Below are positions 27,241 to 37,340 of a stretch of DNA of 64,000 nucleotides, one piece after another. Made by a program: the position numbers and the translations under genes. This stretch comes from Serpentinicella alkaliphila (lineage in GTDB: Bacteria > Bacillota > Clostridia > Peptostreptococcales > Natronincolaceae), in assembly GCF_018141405.1 (NCBI RefSeq), contig NZ_CP058648.1, positions 1,131,001-1,195,000 on the forward strand, given 5' to 3'. A model generated the notes under the pieces. The model had not been told where the DNA came from. It saw only the letters and a list, made by a program, of their open reading frames with translations, and ran no database searches. Numbering within the stretch: the stretch's first letter is position 1; each line of letters starts with the position of its first letter.

Positions 27241-28470
27241 ATGAAAATCAAATTGACATCTAAAATTTTACTTGGTTTAGTAGCCGGTATTATCGTAGGT
27301 CTTTTATTAGGGGGATCTCAAGATATTGCTACTAAGTATATTGCACCCTTTGGAACACTATTCTTAAATTTAATTAGAATGATAATCGTACCTTTAGTCC
27401 TTTCATCTTTAGTTGTTGGGGCGGCAAGTACTGGAGATGTAAGAAAGTTAGGTAGATTGGGTGGTAAAACTATTGCATTTTATTTAGTCACAACGGCTAT
27501 TGCTGTTACTCTTGGACTTATTTTAGGAAATGTTATTAACCCGGGAGCAGGATTACAGATGCCTGTAGATGCGGCAGTTGAAGCTCGTACAGCTCCACCT
27601 CTGATGGAAACACTAATTGCAATTATTCCAACTAATCCTATCAAAGCTTTGGTTGATGGGGCTATGCTTCAAATTATAGCCTTCGCATTATTTTTAGGAG
27701 TCGGAATTACAACCGTAGGAGAAAAGGCTAAGCCTGTATTAAACTTCTTTGATGGTTTAGCTGAGACAATGTATAAAATTACGGCATTTATTATGAGTTT
27801 AGCTCCATATGGGGTATTTGCATTAATAGTACCTGTAGTAGCTAAAAATGGGCCTGCTGTTTTGGCTCCATTAGCAAAAGTTATTTTTGCGGTATATTTA
27901 GGTATCATATTACACTCAGTTATTGTTTATTCAAGTATAACTAAAATATTTGGAAAAATGAGTCCAGTTAAGTTCTTTAAAGGAATTGCACCAGCTGCAA
28001 CTGTAGCATTTAGTACGGCAAGTAGTGCTGGTACTTTACCTGTAACAATTAAATCAGCTAAAGAAAATCTTGGAGTTTCAAATAGTGTTGCAAGCTTTGT
28101 ATTACCATTAGGTGCTACAATAAATATGGATGGTACAGCTTTATATCAAGGGGTATGTGCACTGTTTGTTGCTCAAGTTTATGGATTAGAACTAAGCTTA
28201 GTTCAACAGTTAACTATAGTTATAACTGCAACATTAGCTTCAATCGGAACTGCTGGTGTACCTGGAGCAGGATTTATTATGCTTACAATGGTATTGACAT
28301 CAGTAGGTTTACCACTAGAAGGTTCTGCTTTAATTGCTGGTATTGACAGAATATTAGATATGGGTAGAACAACAGTAAATGTTCTTGGTGATGCAGCAGT
28401 AGCTGTAGCGGTTGCTGCAACAGAAGGGGAATTAAGTCCTGTAGAGGAAAAGGAAGAGGTAACTGTATAA
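27241..28470 (+). CDS. Dicarboxylate/amino acid:cation symporter (DAACS family)
   Basis: A 409-residue transporter of the glutamate/aspartate/dicarboxylate-cation symporter family, with eight transmembrane helices and two re-entrant hairpins. The Ser-rich hairpin HP1 reads AFSTASSAGTLPVT, helix 7 carries NMDGTALYQ (the NMDGT cation and substrate site), and HP2 carries IGTAGVPGAGFI. The length fits GltP/GltT. The substrate is probably glutamate or aspartate or a C4-dicarboxylate, carried with H+ or Na+. An AAGGAGGAC site precedes the ATG. It appears monocistronic. Confidence 0.93.
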   Translation: MKIKLTSKILLGLVAGIIVGLLLGGSQDIATKYIAPFGTLFLNLIRMIIVPLVLSSLVVGAASTGDVRKLGRLGGKTIAFYLVTTAIAVTLGLILGNVINPGAGLQMPVDAAVEARTAPPLMETLIAIIPTNPIKALVDGAMLQIIAFALFLGVGITTVGEKAKPVLNFFDGLAETMYKITAFIMSLAPYGVFALIVPVVAKNGPAVLAPLAKVIFAVYLGIILHSVIVYSSITKIFGKMSPVKFFKGIAPAATVAFSTASSAGTLPVTIKSAKENLGVSNSVASFVLPLGATINMDGTALYQGVCALFVAQVYGLELSLVQQLTIVITATLASIGTAGVPGAGFIMLTMVLTSVGLPLEGSALIAGIDRILDMGRTTVNVLGDAAVAVAVAATEGELSPVEEKEEVTV

Positions 28471-28490
28471 ATAGTTATATATTATAGAAA

Positions 28491-28533
28491 ATGTAAAGAA
28501 GGAAGTCTTGAAAAAGGCTTCCTTCTTACATTT
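28491..28533. terminator. Bidirectional terminator between the symporter and HD-GYP genes
   Basis: ATGTAAAGAAGGAAGTCTT / AAGGCTTCCTTCTTACAT arms pair almost perfectly around GAAA. It can serve the + strand symporter and the convergent minus strand gene, whose stop codon lies inside it. Confidence 0.75.
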
Positions 28534-29604
28534 TAGTTAAAATTGTCTTTATAACTAAAGTTTTTTCTTGAAGTAAATCAATGGTTTTAGAAACCTTTGT
28601 TTGATTTTTATCCATTATTAGCCTAATTACCGGTCGTGTAAAGAGACTATTGTTTACTTTTAATACTACACCCACACTACCATCGTTTAGCTCAACAATC
28701 GTATTAAGTGGATATGGGTTAATATGCTTAACAAAAGCCTTTGCTAATTGGGGGTCAAAAATGGTACCACCGCTAGCCATAATAAACTCAATAACCTCTG
28801 GAACAGGTAAGGGCTTTCTATGGGGTCTATCAGAAGTCATCGCATCGAAGGCATCTACCAATCCAATAATTTTAGAAAAAATATGGGTTTCTGTATGTTG
28901 AAGTCCTCTGGGGTATCCTTTGCCATTGTAGGTCTCATGGTGCTCAAGCACAGGAACTCTTACTAATGGGCTAATTTCTGTTGAAGTCTTCAAAAACTCA
29001 TAACCGAGTAGTGGATGTTTTTTACTAACTCAAACTCTTTAACTGTAAGAGGTGTACTCTTATATAAAATTTCTTGAGGAATAAACATTAAGCCAATATC
29101 ATGTAACGCTGCAGCTAAAGCAAGCATATCTAAATCTCGACGGTTTAAGCCAATGCTTGTTCCTAAAATCAACGATAGTATCATAACATTTATTGAATGT
29201 TCAAATATATAACCACCTACGGTCTTTAAATCCATTAGCTCAATAACTACATCCTTTTTAGTAAATAATTCATCCACTATGGCAGATATACTTGCCTTTG
29301 CTAGAGTAAGATCCTGTTCAAACTTTTGTTGCATATTATTATCCTTGCTTACAGCAATATGAGAGAGCTTTCTTATTTGGCTAATAGCTTTTTGTCTTAT
29401 TTCCGGTGAAATAATATGATTAATTTCCGATTCAGTTAATTCATCCCGTACATAAACTCTGGTATGTCCTAACTGTATTAGTTTTTGGACTAGAGATTGC
29501 TTAAGTCGAACTCCTCTAGATAGTAATACTTTACTATTCTCATCAAATATGGGAGCAGCTAATCTATGGTCTTCTGTGACATGAGCTAGTTCTATTATAC
29601 GCAT
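28526..29604 (-). pseudogene. HD-GYP domain protein, frameshifted
   Basis: Two adjacent minus-strand frames make one HD-GYP protein of about 359 residues. The upstream part (29604-28990) has the HD half (ALHDIGLMFIP) and the downstream part has the GYP half (LEHHETYNGKGYPRGL). At the joint the first frame reads LVKNIHYSV, while the other reads KKHPLLGYEFLKTS, the expected family sequence. One base is missing from a run of six A (T's at 29018-29023 on the + strand); seven would restore the frame. Intact relatives hydrolyse cyclic di-GMP. The cause may be a real mutation, slippage or a sequencing error. The ATG follows a weak ribosome site. Confidence 0.85.
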
Positions 29605-29765
29605 TAAATCACCTAATTCCTGTATATTGAAGTATTTTTACTCTTATTACAATACCATAATTTTAAATAGAAATCTATATTTTGTAACACTCCTTAATCT
29701 ATACTTATTAATACAAGTGTTTGTTAAAAAATTTTAATTATTAAAAAAAATTAACAAAAAACTAG

Positions 29766-29794
29766 TTGTATTTTATAAAAAAAGTGTATATAAT
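29766..29794 (+). promoter_or_regulatory. SigA promoter of the T-box operon
   Basis: TTGTAT (29766-29771), 17-nt spacer, TATAAT (29789-29794), about 60 nt before the T-box stem I. Confidence 0.7.
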
Positions 29795-29855
29795 ACTTTA
29801 TAATAAAAACAATAATAGATAACTGAAAATAAAAATTAAATATTATATAAATATG

Positions 29856-30127
29856 ATGATGGGAAGAGTAAATACAGATTTCGATTTCAAAGCGAGTTAG
29901 GGTTGGTGAAAGCCTAATATTAGAGTTGTATTGAAGAACATCCCTGAGGAGCCAACCGAAATATTTTTATAGAGTAGACTTGGCCGGAGTTCCACCGTTA
30001 AAGGGAATAAGTATCGATTAATAATATAGTCTGTACTGATGAGATGATTGCATTTGTAGTCAAGTAAGGTGGTACCGCGGAAGATATCCCGTCCTTATAC
30101 TTAATAGTATATGGGCGGGTTTTTTTA
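29856..30127 (+). ncRNA. T-box riboswitch leader (Asn, possibly also Glu, specifier)
   Basis: Stem I begins with GGGAAGAGTA (29861-29870), the AGTA/loop-E side. The opposite strand TTGAAGAACATCCC carries the specifier. Bases 29936-29939 are GAAC, which contains GAA (Glu) and AAC (Asn) offset by one base. The T-box sequence GGTGGTACCGCG is at 30068-30079 and the terminator arms CCCGTCCTTATAC / GTATATGGGCGGG precede seven T. It controls AspRS2-GatCAB, which makes Asn-tRNA and Gln-tRNA indirectly. A dual GAA/AAC specifier was described for the equivalent Clostridium acetobutylicum operon, as I recall it. Confidence 0.93.
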
Positions 30128-30192
30128 TTAAATTAAACTTTTTATGCGCAGAAAAAGTTTATATATACACAAAATAATTGGAGGGATAATTT

Positions 30193-31485
30193 ATGGAAAG
30201 GGTATTTATTAAAGAAATATTACAAAGTGAACCAGGAAAATCTGTAAAGCTAAAGGGCTGGGTTTATAAAATTCATAATTTAGGGAAGATTAGTTTCATA
30301 ATACTAAGAGATAAAACAGGGCTTATTCAATTAGTTGTAGAAGCCAGTGATAGAGAAGGATTAAAATTAGAAATGCCTATTGAAGTAATAGGGGAAACTG
30401 TAGTAAATCCAAAGGCTATAAATGGAGTAGAGATTGCTGTACAAGAAATAGTAAAGATTGCAGATATTCATTATGATGTACTACCCTTTGCTATAAATAT
30501 GGGTGAAATAGAGGCTAACTTGGAAAATCAATTAAATTTCAGAAGTATTAGCTTGAGAAACCCAAGAGTTAGGGCACCTTTTAAAATTCAAGAAGAAATT
30601 GTAGAGGCTTTTAGAACATTTCTAAAAAATGAATGCTTTACAGAAATTCACACTCCAAAAATAGTAGCATCTGGAACAGAGGGAGGGTCCGAAATGTTCT
30701 CGATAAACTATTTTAATAGAAGAGTATTTTTAGCCCAAAGCCCTCAGTTTTATAAGCAGATGATGGTTGGAGCAGGTTTCGAAAGGGTGTTTGAAGTGGG
30801 GCATGCCTATAGAGCTGAGCTTCATAACACATGGAGACATTTAAATGAATACGTCAGCTTAGATATTGAAATGGGCTTTATTGAAAGTGAAGAAGAAATA
30901 ATGGACTTAGAAGAAAGATTTTTGATTTATCTATTTGATCACTTAAATGAAACATGTCAGAAAGAATTAGAGTTATTTAAAGTAGAGTTACCTAAAATAA
31001 ATAAAATTCCAAGAATCCCGCTAAAGGAAATCCAAAGAATTCTTTTAGATGACTTTAATAAAAAGTCTCCCGAGGGAAATATCGATGCAGAGGGAGAAGT
31101 AATTATTTCTAAATATATTAAGGAAAAGTATAATAGTGAATTTTTATTTATAACTAAATATCCAGTAGCTAAAAGACCAGTATATACAATGCCTGATGCA
31201 GCAGATAAAACTTTAACTAGAAGCTTTGATTTAATTTATAAAGGTTTAGAAATAACAACTGGTGGTCAAAGGATTCATGATTATGAAATGTTAAAGCAAA
31301 ATATGATAGATTTCAAATTAAACCCTGAAGATTTTAGCTTCTATTTAGATAGTTTTAAATATGGTATGCCGCCTCATGGGGGATTAGCCATAGGTCTAGA
31401 AAGGTTAACAATGAAGTTATTAGATCTTGAGAATATTCGACAGGCTACACTTTTACCTAGGGATATGAAAAGAGTAACACCTTAA
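30193..31485 (+). CDS. aspS2: Archaeal-type aspartyl-tRNA synthetase, probably aspartate--tRNA(Asn) ligase
   Basis: A 430-residue class II synthetase. An OB-fold anticodon domain (about 1-105; VKLKGWVYKIHNLGKISFIILRD is its core) is followed by the catalytic domain with motif 2 (VFEVGHAYRAELHNTWRHLNEY) and motif 3 (HGGLAIGLERLTM). The shorter archaeal/AsnRS-like form, lacking the bacterial insertion, matches AspRS2 enzymes that load Asp onto tRNA-Asn for GatCAB to amidate. It is the first gene after the T-box, with gatC, gatA and gatB directly following, which supports that role over AsnRS. Whether it is non-discriminating or Asn-specific cannot be read here. Confidence 0.88.
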   Translation: MERVFIKEILQSEPGKSVKLKGWVYKIHNLGKISFIILRDKTGLIQLVVEASDREGLKLEMPIEVIGETVVNPKAINGVEIAVQEIVKIADIHYDVLPFAINMGEIEANLENQLNFRSISLRNPRVRAPFKIQEEIVEAFRTFLKNECFTEIHTPKIVASGTEGGSEMFSINYFNRRVFLAQSPQFYKQMMVGAGFERVFEVGHAYRAELHNTWRHLNEYVSLDIEMGFIESEEEIMDLEERFLIYLFDHLNETCQKELELFKVELPKINKIPRIPLKEIQRILLDDFNKKSPEGNIDAEGEVIISKYIKEKYNSEFLFITKYPVAKRPVYTMPDAADKTLTRSFDLIYKGLEITTGGQRIHDYEMLKQNMIDFKLNPEDFSFYLDSFKYGMPPHGGLAIGLERLTMKLLDLENIRQATLLPRDMKRVTP

Positions 31486-31502
31486 AATAAGGAGGGAATC
31501 CT

Positions 31503-31790
31503 ATGAAAATTAGTAAAGAAGAAGTGTTGTATATTGCAAAGTTAGCTAAATTAAAATTTACCGATGAGGAAGCGCTGGAATTAACAACAGAGTTTGAAGG
31601 GATATTAAAGCATTTTGATTCATTGAAGGAGTCGGATTATGAGTTGGGTGATACTTCAATTAATGAGGAATTAGTGCCTACTGAATTAAGGGAAGATAAG
31701 GTAGAAATATTTGAAGAAAATACAAAGCTATTTGCAAATGCTAAGGACAAAGAACGGGGATATATAAAGATACCAAAGGTAATAGAATAG
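31503..31790 (+). CDS. gatC: Asp/Glu-tRNA amidotransferase subunit C
   Basis: A 95-residue GatC that wraps around and stabilises GatA. The family opening [21 protein letters not shown] and the C-terminal YIKIPKVIE are typical. It starts with ATG after AAGGAGGG, 17 nt after aspS2. Confidence 0.95.
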   Translation: MKISKEEVLYIAKLAKLKFTDEEALELTTEFEGILKHFDSLKESDYELGDTSINEELVPTELREDKVEIFEENTKLFANAKDKERGYIKIPKVIE

Positions 31791-31801
31791 GGGGTGTATT
31801 T

Positions 31802-33280
31802 ATGAAAATTGATCAAATGACTATGGAAGATATAAGGAGTGGATTAGATACAAAAAAATTCACTGCTAAGGAATTGGTTCAAAGTGTATATAAAAAAATT
31901 AGTGAAGTTGAGGATCAAGTAGAGGCATATATTACTTTGAGTGAAGAGGAAGCATATAAGAAGGCAGAGGAAATTGATACAGCTATCGAACAAGGAGAAG
32001 TTCTAGGGCCTTTAGCTGGTATTCCTATTGCTATAAAAGATAATATTTGTACGGAAGGAATAAAAACAACCTGTGCATCCAAGATGTTAGAGGATTTTAT
32101 CCCACCATATGACGCTACAGTTGTAAAGAAATTAAAGGATGCAGGGGCTATAATTATTGGTAAGACAAATATGGATGAATTTGCTATGGGCTCATCCACG
32201 GAAAACTCTGCATTTAAAGTAACAAAAAATCCTTGGAGATTAGATAGAGTTCCGGGGGGATCTTCAGGTGGTTCTGCAGCAGCCGTAGCTGCAGGTATGG
32301 CTTTTATGGCTTTAGGATCTGACACAGGTGGCTCAATAAGACAGCCCGCTGCATTTTGTGGAGTTGTTGGATTGAAGCCAACCTATGGATTAGTATCTAG
32401 ATATGGATTAGTGGCATTTGCCTCTTCCCTCGATCAAATAGGTCCGATTACAAAAAGTGTTAAAGACTGTGCATTGACTTTAGATGTAATCCATGGTTTT
32501 GATCCAAAGGATGGTACTACTAAATCCGTAAAAAATGCTACCAGTTATTTAAATGAAATAGAGAAGGGAATAGAAGGACTAAGGATTGCTATACCTAGAG
32601 AGTTTTTCCCAAGTACTTTGGATAGTCAAATTACTAATGAAATAATGGAAAGTATGTTTATGTTAAAGGGATTAGGTGCAACAATTGATGAAATTTCCCT
32701 CCCTATTACAGAGGAAGGTCTTTCCGCTTATTATATAATTTCCTCCGCGGAGGCTAGTTCAAATTTAGGTAGATTTGATGGAATTAAATATGGTTACAGA
32801 TCTGATGAATATGAGGATATTGAGGAGCTAGTTTTAAATGCTAGAACTGAAGGTTTCGGTAAGGAAACTAAGAGAAGGATAATGCTAGGAACATATACAT
32901 TAACTTCAGGGTATTATGATGCCTACTACAATAGGGCTCAAAAAGTTAGAGAAAAAATAAAACAACAATTTAATGATATATTTAAAAAATATGATTTAAT
33001 AATTAGTCCCACATCTCCAGTACTACCTTTTCCAATAGGAGAAAAAATAGGTAACCCACTAGATATGTATTTATCTGATATATATACTATAAGTGCCAAT
33101 TTAACTGGACTGCCTGCTATTTCATTACCTTGCGGATTTTGCATGGAGGGCTTGCCAATTGGACTTCAAATTATTGGTGGTCCATTTAGTGAAAGTAAAA
33201 TACTGAGAGCAGCATATGCACTAGAACAGGAACTAGGATTGGGAAACGGAGTTGCTGTAATTAAGGAGGCAAAAAGATGA
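31802..33280 (+). CDS. gatA: Asp/Glu-tRNA amidotransferase subunit A
   Basis: A 492-residue amidase-signature enzyme that releases ammonia from glutamine or asparagine for GatB. The Ser-cisSer-Lys triad is visible: Lys in PIAIKDNI, cis-Ser and Ser in [14 protein letters not shown] and [16 protein letters not shown]. The length is standard. It begins 11 nt after gatC and its last codons overlap the gatB start by four bases (ATGA). Confidence 0.97.
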   Translation: MKIDQMTMEDIRSGLDTKKFTAKELVQSVYKKISEVEDQVEAYITLSEEEAYKKAEEIDTAIEQGEVLGPLAGIPIAIKDNICTEGIKTTCASKMLEDFIPPYDATVVKKLKDAGAIIIGKTNMDEFAMGSSTENSAFKVTKNPWRLDRVPGGSSGGSAAAVAAGMAFMALGSDTGGSIRQPAAFCGVVGLKPTYGLVSRYGLVAFASSLDQIGPITKSVKDCALTLDVIHGFDPKDGTTKSVKNATSYLNEIEKGIEGLRIAIPREFFPSTLDSQITNEIMESMFMLKGLGATIDEISLPITEEGLSAYYIISSAEASSNLGRFDGIKYGYRSDEYEDIEELVLNARTEGFGKETKRRIMLGTYTLTSGYYDAYYNRAQKVREKIKQQFNDIFKKYDLIISPTSPVLPFPIGEKIGNPLDMYLSDIYTISANLTGLPAISLPCGFCMEGLPIGLQIIGGPFSESKILRAAYALEQELGLGNGVAVIKEAKR

Positions 33281-34716
33281 AGTGGGAAACTGTAATTGGA
33301 ATAGAGATTCATGCAGAACTAAAGACAAAATCAAAAATATTTTGTGGTTGTCCAACTGATTTCGGCGGAGATGTAAATAAACAGACCTGTCCCATATGTC
33401 TAGGCTTGCCAGGTTCATTACCCCGTCTAAATAAAGAGGTAGTAAATCTAGCTATTAAAGCTGGTTTAGCCTTAAACTGTAAAATTAATAATGTAAGTAA
33501 AATGGATAGAAAAAATTATTTCTATGCTGACTTACCTAAGGCTTACCAGATTTCCCAATATGATTATCCTGTCTGTACGGGTGGGTATGTAGATATTGAC
33601 TTAGATGGAGAAAAGAAAAGAATTAGGATTAATAGAATTCATATTGAAGAGGATCCAGGGAAGTTGATTCATTTACAGGATGAGCCATTTACATTAGTAG
33701 ATTATAATAGGTCTGGAGTTGCTTTAATAGAAATAGTAACAGAGGCTGATTTAAGATCACCATTAGAGGCTGTTCAATACGCTAAAACTATAAAATCTAT
33801 ATTAGAATACGAAAACATTTCCGACTGTCGGATGGAAGAGGGTTCCCTTAGATGTGACGCAAATATATCCATTCGAGAACATGGAGATGCAAGATTAAAT
33901 ACGAAGGTTGAACTTAAAAATATAAACTCTTTTAAGGAGCTCCAAAAGGCTTTGGAAAAAGAAGAGAGTAGACAAAGAGAGCTTTACGATTTTAATGAAA
34001 GCTACAAAGTTATTCAAGAAACAAGACGCTGGGATAGTTCTAAAGGAAGAACTATATCAATGAGAAAAAAAGAAGATGCCCATGACTATAGATATTTTGC
34101 GGAACCAGACATTCCTAAACTAGTAGTTGATGATGAAACTATAAGACAAATAGAAGAAACATTAACAGAATTACCTTCTGATAAAAAAGCCCGTTTTATT
34201 GAAGATTATAAACTAACAGAAAAAGAGGCGGAAATATTAGTAGGAGAAAAAAGCTTAGCTGACTATTTCGAAGAAGTCATTAAGTTTGGGCTTTCACCTA
34301 AACTAATAGCTAATTGGGTGTTAGGAGATTTGATGAAATTGTTAAAGGTACAGGATACTAATATTGGAAGTATCCCTATAAAAGCACAGGATATATCAGA
34401 GCTCCTTAAACTTATAGAGAAAGGCGATATAAGTGGTAAAATTGCTAAGGATGTATTAGAAGAGATGTTTAATACAGGAAAAGAGCCTACAATAATTATT
34501 GAAGAAAAGGGTCTAAAGCAAATTAGTCAAGGGAATGTTTTAGAAGTAATTGTAGACACGGTACTAGAAGGAAATATTAAATCCATAGAAGACTATAAGG
34601 CTGGAAAAGAGCAGGCTTTAACCTTTTTGATGGGGCAGGTAATGAAAGAAACAAAAGGTCAAGCAAATCCTGTAATGGCTAAAGAAATGTTACTAAATAA
34701 AATAAAAATTGTTTAA
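33277..34716 (+). CDS. gatB: Asp/Glu-tRNA amidotransferase subunit B
   Basis: A 479-residue subunit that activates Asp/Glu on tRNA-Asn/tRNA-Gln and amidates it. The opening [18 protein letters not shown] and the zinc-type Cys set (CGC in FCGCPT, then CPICLGLPG) are present, followed by [19 protein letters not shown]. The helical and YqeY-like tail domains occupy about 300-479. Overlap with gatA shows coupling. It ends the operon. Confidence 0.97.
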   Translation: MKWETVIGIEIHAELKTKSKIFCGCPTDFGGDVNKQTCPICLGLPGSLPRLNKEVVNLAIKAGLALNCKINNVSKMDRKNYFYADLPKAYQISQYDYPVCTGGYVDIDLDGEKKRIRINRIHIEEDPGKLIHLQDEPFTLVDYNRSGVALIEIVTEADLRSPLEAVQYAKTIKSILEYENISDCRMEEGSLRCDANISIREHGDARLNTKVELKNINSFKELQKALEKEESRQRELYDFNESYKVIQETRRWDSSKGRTISMRKKEDAHDYRYFAEPDIPKLVVDDETIRQIEETLTELPSDKKARFIEDYKLTEKEAEILVGEKSLADYFEEVIKFGLSPKLIANWVLGDLMKLLKVQDTNIGSIPIKAQDISELLKLIEKGDISGKIAKDVLEEMFNTGKEPTIIIEEKGLKQISQGNVLEVIVDTVLEGNIKSIEDYKAGKEQALTFLMGQVMKETKGQANPVMAKEMLLNKIKIV

Positions 34717-34798
34717 AGAAATAAAAAATACTAAGACTATTGGAATCGCTTTTATAGAAGAGTGTTTGAAACAAGTGAGCAAAATCAATGAGTGTAGC

Positions 34799-34823
34799 AT
34801 ATGGGAGTATATGGGAGTATATG
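34799..34823 (+). repeat. Short tandem repeat in the leader region
   Basis: Two and a half copies of ATATGGGAGT in the non-coding stretch (34717-35001) between gatB and the ABC transporter. No other function is apparent. Confidence 0.7.
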
Positions 34824-34900
34824 TAAGGATAGGGCATGTTATAGTCTGTGAGACTCTGTCACTCCAAATAATGTAAATATAAGGGAAATGGCCGACTTTG

Positions 34901-34945
34901 ACTTTGGGAAGGATTTTTAATAAAATTAACCCAAAGTTTTTTTTA
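34901..34945 (+). terminator. Terminator downstream of gatB
   Basis: The stem ACTTTGGG / CCCAAAGT (34901-34908 / 34930-34937), with an inner ATTTT / AAAAT helix in the loop, is followed by TTTTTTT. It may end the gatCAB transcript or attenuate a leader of the ABC operon. Confidence 0.75.
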
Positions 34946-34973
34946 TTCACGTGAAATCTTTGCTGTCGACAGC
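34946..34973 (+). promoter_or_regulatory. Two adjacent palindromes, candidate operator of the ABC transporter
   Basis: TTCACGTGAA (34946-34955) and GCTGTCGACAGC (34962-34973) are perfect palindromes separated by 6 nt. The second overlaps a possible -35 TTGCTG (34960) that has TATAAA 16 nt downstream (34982). A regulator site is inferred. Confidence 0.5.
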
Positions 34974-35001
34974 CCAAAATATATAAATATGGAGGGTTAT
35001 A

Positions 35002-35811
35002 ATGACTAAAAAAATAGGGGTTTTTTTATTAGTAATAATGATGGTATTTTTAGTAGGATGTGTAGATAATGGAGGCGAAACAGCAGGAGAGTCAAAAGAA
35101 CAGACTGATACTTTACATACAATTTTAGAAAAAGGAACAATGACCTTTGCAATGACTGGAGCTTATCCTCCATTCAACTATATTGACACAGATGGAAGTC
35201 TAATTGGTTTTGATATTGATATTGCCAATGCTATAGCTCAAAAATTAGGGGTAGAGGCTGAGCCTGTAACCGTATTATGGGATGGTATAATTGGTGGTTT
35301 AACAAGTAAACGCTTCGATATGATTATTGGTAGTATGGCAATAACTGAGGATAGGTTAGAGAAAGTGAATTTTACCGATCCTTATTATTACGATGGTGCC
35401 CAGTTTTTTGGTAGAAATGATTTAGGTGTTAAGGATATTTCAGAAATAGAAGATGCAGTTGTAGGTGTTGTAACTGGTACAACCTTTCAAAGTTTTTTAG
35501 AAGGTATGGAAAATATAAAAGACATTATGCAGTTTGAGAGCGACATAGATAATATGAGAGCAGTACAGCAGAATCGTACTCATGGACTTGTAACCGGCCT
35601 ATTAGTTGGTTTGAATGGGATAGAAAAGTTTAACATATCACTGGACCCTATAGGAGAACCCCTATACATTGAGGCATGTGCTATAGCTATAAGAAAAGAA
35701 GATCCGATGCTATTAGAAGCAGTAAATAATGCTTTGCAAGAAATGAAAGATGATGGTACATATGCTCAAATAAGTGAAAAATGGTTTGGAGTTAATATTC
35801 TAGAAAACTAA
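35002..35811 (+). CDS. Polar amino acid ABC transporter substrate-binding lipoprotein
   Basis: A 269-residue SBP of the SBP_bac_3 family. The signal ends in the lipobox FLVGC (C20). The domain opening GTMTFAMTGAYPPFNYIDTDGSLIGFDIDIANAI and the motif DMIIGSMAITEDRLEKVNFTDPYY are typical of amino acid binders. The Arg in EDRLEKV would bind the substrate carboxylate. The substrate (Gln, Glu, Cys or basic residues) is unclear. A hairpin separates it from the permease gene. The start is ATG after TGGAGGG. Confidence 0.93.
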   Translation: MTKKIGVFLLVIMMVFLVGCVDNGGETAGESKEQTDTLHTILEKGTMTFAMTGAYPPFNYIDTDGSLIGFDIDIANAIAQKLGVEAEPVTVLWDGIIGGLTSKRFDMIIGSMAITEDRLEKVNFTDPYYYDGAQFFGRNDLGVKDISEIEDAVVGVVTGTTFQSFLEGMENIKDIMQFESDIDNMRAVQQNRTHGLVTGLLVGLNGIEKFNISLDPIGEPLYIEACAIAIRKEDPMLLEAVNNALQEMKDDGTYAQISEKWFGVNILEN

Positions 35812-35836
35812 TAGATGAGTAAACTGTGTATTATTT

Positions 35837-35865
35837 GTGGGTAATAGTGTATATTACCCACTTTG
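35837..35865 (+). terminator. Intercistronic hairpin between the binding protein and permease genes
   Basis: A perfect 10-bp stem GTGGGTAATA / TATTACCCAC (35837-35846 / 35852-35861) with loop GTGTA, followed by TTTG. It probably gives excess binding protein over permease. Confidence 0.7.
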
Positions 35866-35889
35866 TATTTGGAGGAGAGTGATAGTCTA

Positions 35890-36558
35890 ATGAATCAAAT
35901 AATAGCATTCATTAATGTAGTGATTGAGTTTGCACCTAGATTTTTTCCTGGAGTTATTATGACCTTACAACTTTCTTTTCTATCGATTGTATTAGGAACA
36001 CTATTTGGTTTCTTTGCAACAATGCTAAAGATGACTAAGCTTAAGCCGCTGATGAAAATCACTGATATATATATAACGATAGTAAGGGGAACTCCTTTAT
36101 TGTTACAGTTAATTTTTATTTTTTATGCTTTACCAGAGGCGGGAATTAATTTACCACGGTTTACTTCGGCCATAGTTGGGCTTGCATTCCATAATGGGGC
36201 ATACATTAGTGAAATTTTTAGAGGGGCTGTTGAGTCAATAGATTCTGGCCAAAATGAAGCAGCTAGATCACTAGGGATGACAAAGTGGCAAGCAATGAGA
36301 CGAGTTATTCTACCACAGGCATTTAAAAGGTCTGTACCAGCTTTAGGCAATCAATTTATAATAGCTGTTAAAGACTCTTCGTTGGCTAGTGTTATAACAA
36401 TAACAGAGATCATAATGTTGACTAGACAATACACCGCCGCAACTTGGAATCCATGGCCTATGTTTTTTATTGCAGCAAGCTATTATTTAATAATTACTAC
36501 AGTTTTATCTAAGGGCTTGTTAAGGATAGAAAATAGACTGAAAGTTTACGAGAGGTGA
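35890..36558 (+). CDS. Polar amino acid ABC transporter permease
   Basis: A 222-residue HEQRo/HisM-type permease with about five transmembrane helices. The opening PGVIMTLQLSFLSIVLGTLFG and the coupling loop EAARSLGMTKWQAMRRVILPQA are classic. I choose ATG 35890 (MNQIIAF); the ribosome site GGAGGAGAG lies 14 nt upstream. Upstream in-frame starts would sit in or before that site. It forms a transporter with the lipoprotein before it and the ATPase after it. Confidence 0.93.
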   Translation: MNQIIAFINVVIEFAPRFFPGVIMTLQLSFLSIVLGTLFGFFATMLKMTKLKPLMKITDIYITIVRGTPLLLQLIFIFYALPEAGINLPRFTSAIVGLAFHNGAYISEIFRGAVESIDSGQNEAARSLGMTKWQAMRRVILPQAFKRSVPALGNQFIIAVKDSSLASVITITEIIMLTRQYTAATWNPWPMFFIAASYYLIITTVLSKGLLRIENRLKVYER

Positions 36559-36563
36559 GATAA

Positions 36564-37286
36564 GTGATAAGAATAAAAAATTTACATAAGTATTATGGAG
36601 ATTTTGAAGTGTTAAAAGGAATAGATATGGAAGTTAATGGCGGGCAAGTGGTTTGCATGATAGGCTCCAGTGGATCCGGTAAAAGTACATTGCTTCGTTG
36701 TATAAACTTTTTGGAAAGAAAAAATAAAGGTGAAATATGGATAGATGGTCAATTAGTCAGTAAGGCAAAGGAAATAAATGAGATTAGGCAAAAAGTTGGT
36801 ATGGTTTTTCAAAGGTTTAATCTGTTTCCTCATATGACTACAATCGAAAATGTTATGGAAGGACCTATAACAGTTTTAGGTGCCAACAAATTAGACGCTA
36901 GAAGGATAGCTTTAGGTTTGCTTGATAAAGTTGGACTATTAGATAAGGCAGATGAATATCCAGCCATGTTATCAGGTGGTCAACAACAAAGAGTTGCTAT
37001 AGCCAGGACTTTGGCAATGAATCCAAAGGTTGTATTATTTGACGAGCCTACGTCTGCGCTAGATCCAGAGCTAGTTGGTGAAGTTCTTACTGTTATGAGG
37101 GATTTAGCTAAAGAAGGAATGACTATGATTATAGTAACCCATGAAATGGGGTTTGCTAGAGAAGTATCAGATCATGTAATATTTTTAAATGAAGGAATTA
37201 TAGCTGAACAGGGTTCACCAGAAGAAATATTCGAAAACCCTAAACATGAAAGACTGAAAGCCTTCTTAGGGCAAATAATAAACTAA
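36564..37286 (+). CDS. Polar amino acid ABC transporter ATP-binding protein
   Basis: A 240-residue GlnQ/HisP-like ATPase. Walker A is GSSGSGKST (near 32-40), the Q-loop is in [14 protein letters not shown], the signature is [14 protein letters not shown], Walker B is [13 protein letters not shown], and the switch His is in [13 protein letters not shown]. It starts GTG with AGGTGAG upstream, five nt after the permease stop. A terminator follows. Confidence 0.95.
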   Translation: MIRIKNLHKYYGDFEVLKGIDMEVNGGQVVCMIGSSGSGKSTLLRCINFLERKNKGEIWIDGQLVSKAKEINEIRQKVGMVFQRFNLFPHMTTIENVMEGPITVLGANKLDARRIALGLLDKVGLLDKADEYPAMLSGGQQQRVAIARTLAMNPKVVLFDEPTSALDPELVGEVLTVMRDLAKEGMTMIIVTHEMGFAREVSDHVIFLNEGIIAEQGSPEEIFENPKHERLKAFLGQIIN

Positions 37287-37290
37287 GTAT

Positions 37291-37319
37291 AAATACTCCT
37301 AAATTCTAGGGGTATTTTT
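37291..37319 (+). terminator. Terminator of the amino acid ABC operon
   Basis: AATACTCCT / AGGGGTATT with one G-U pair and an AAATTCT loop, followed by TTTG. Confidence 0.7.
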
Positions 37320-37340
37320 GTCTAAAAATAACAAATTTGT

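Noticed and set aside
28155-28346. Short Cys/Trp-rich + frame within the symporter gene
   Set aside because: It overlaps essential NMDGT-type transporter residues in another frame; composition is an artefact of frame shift.
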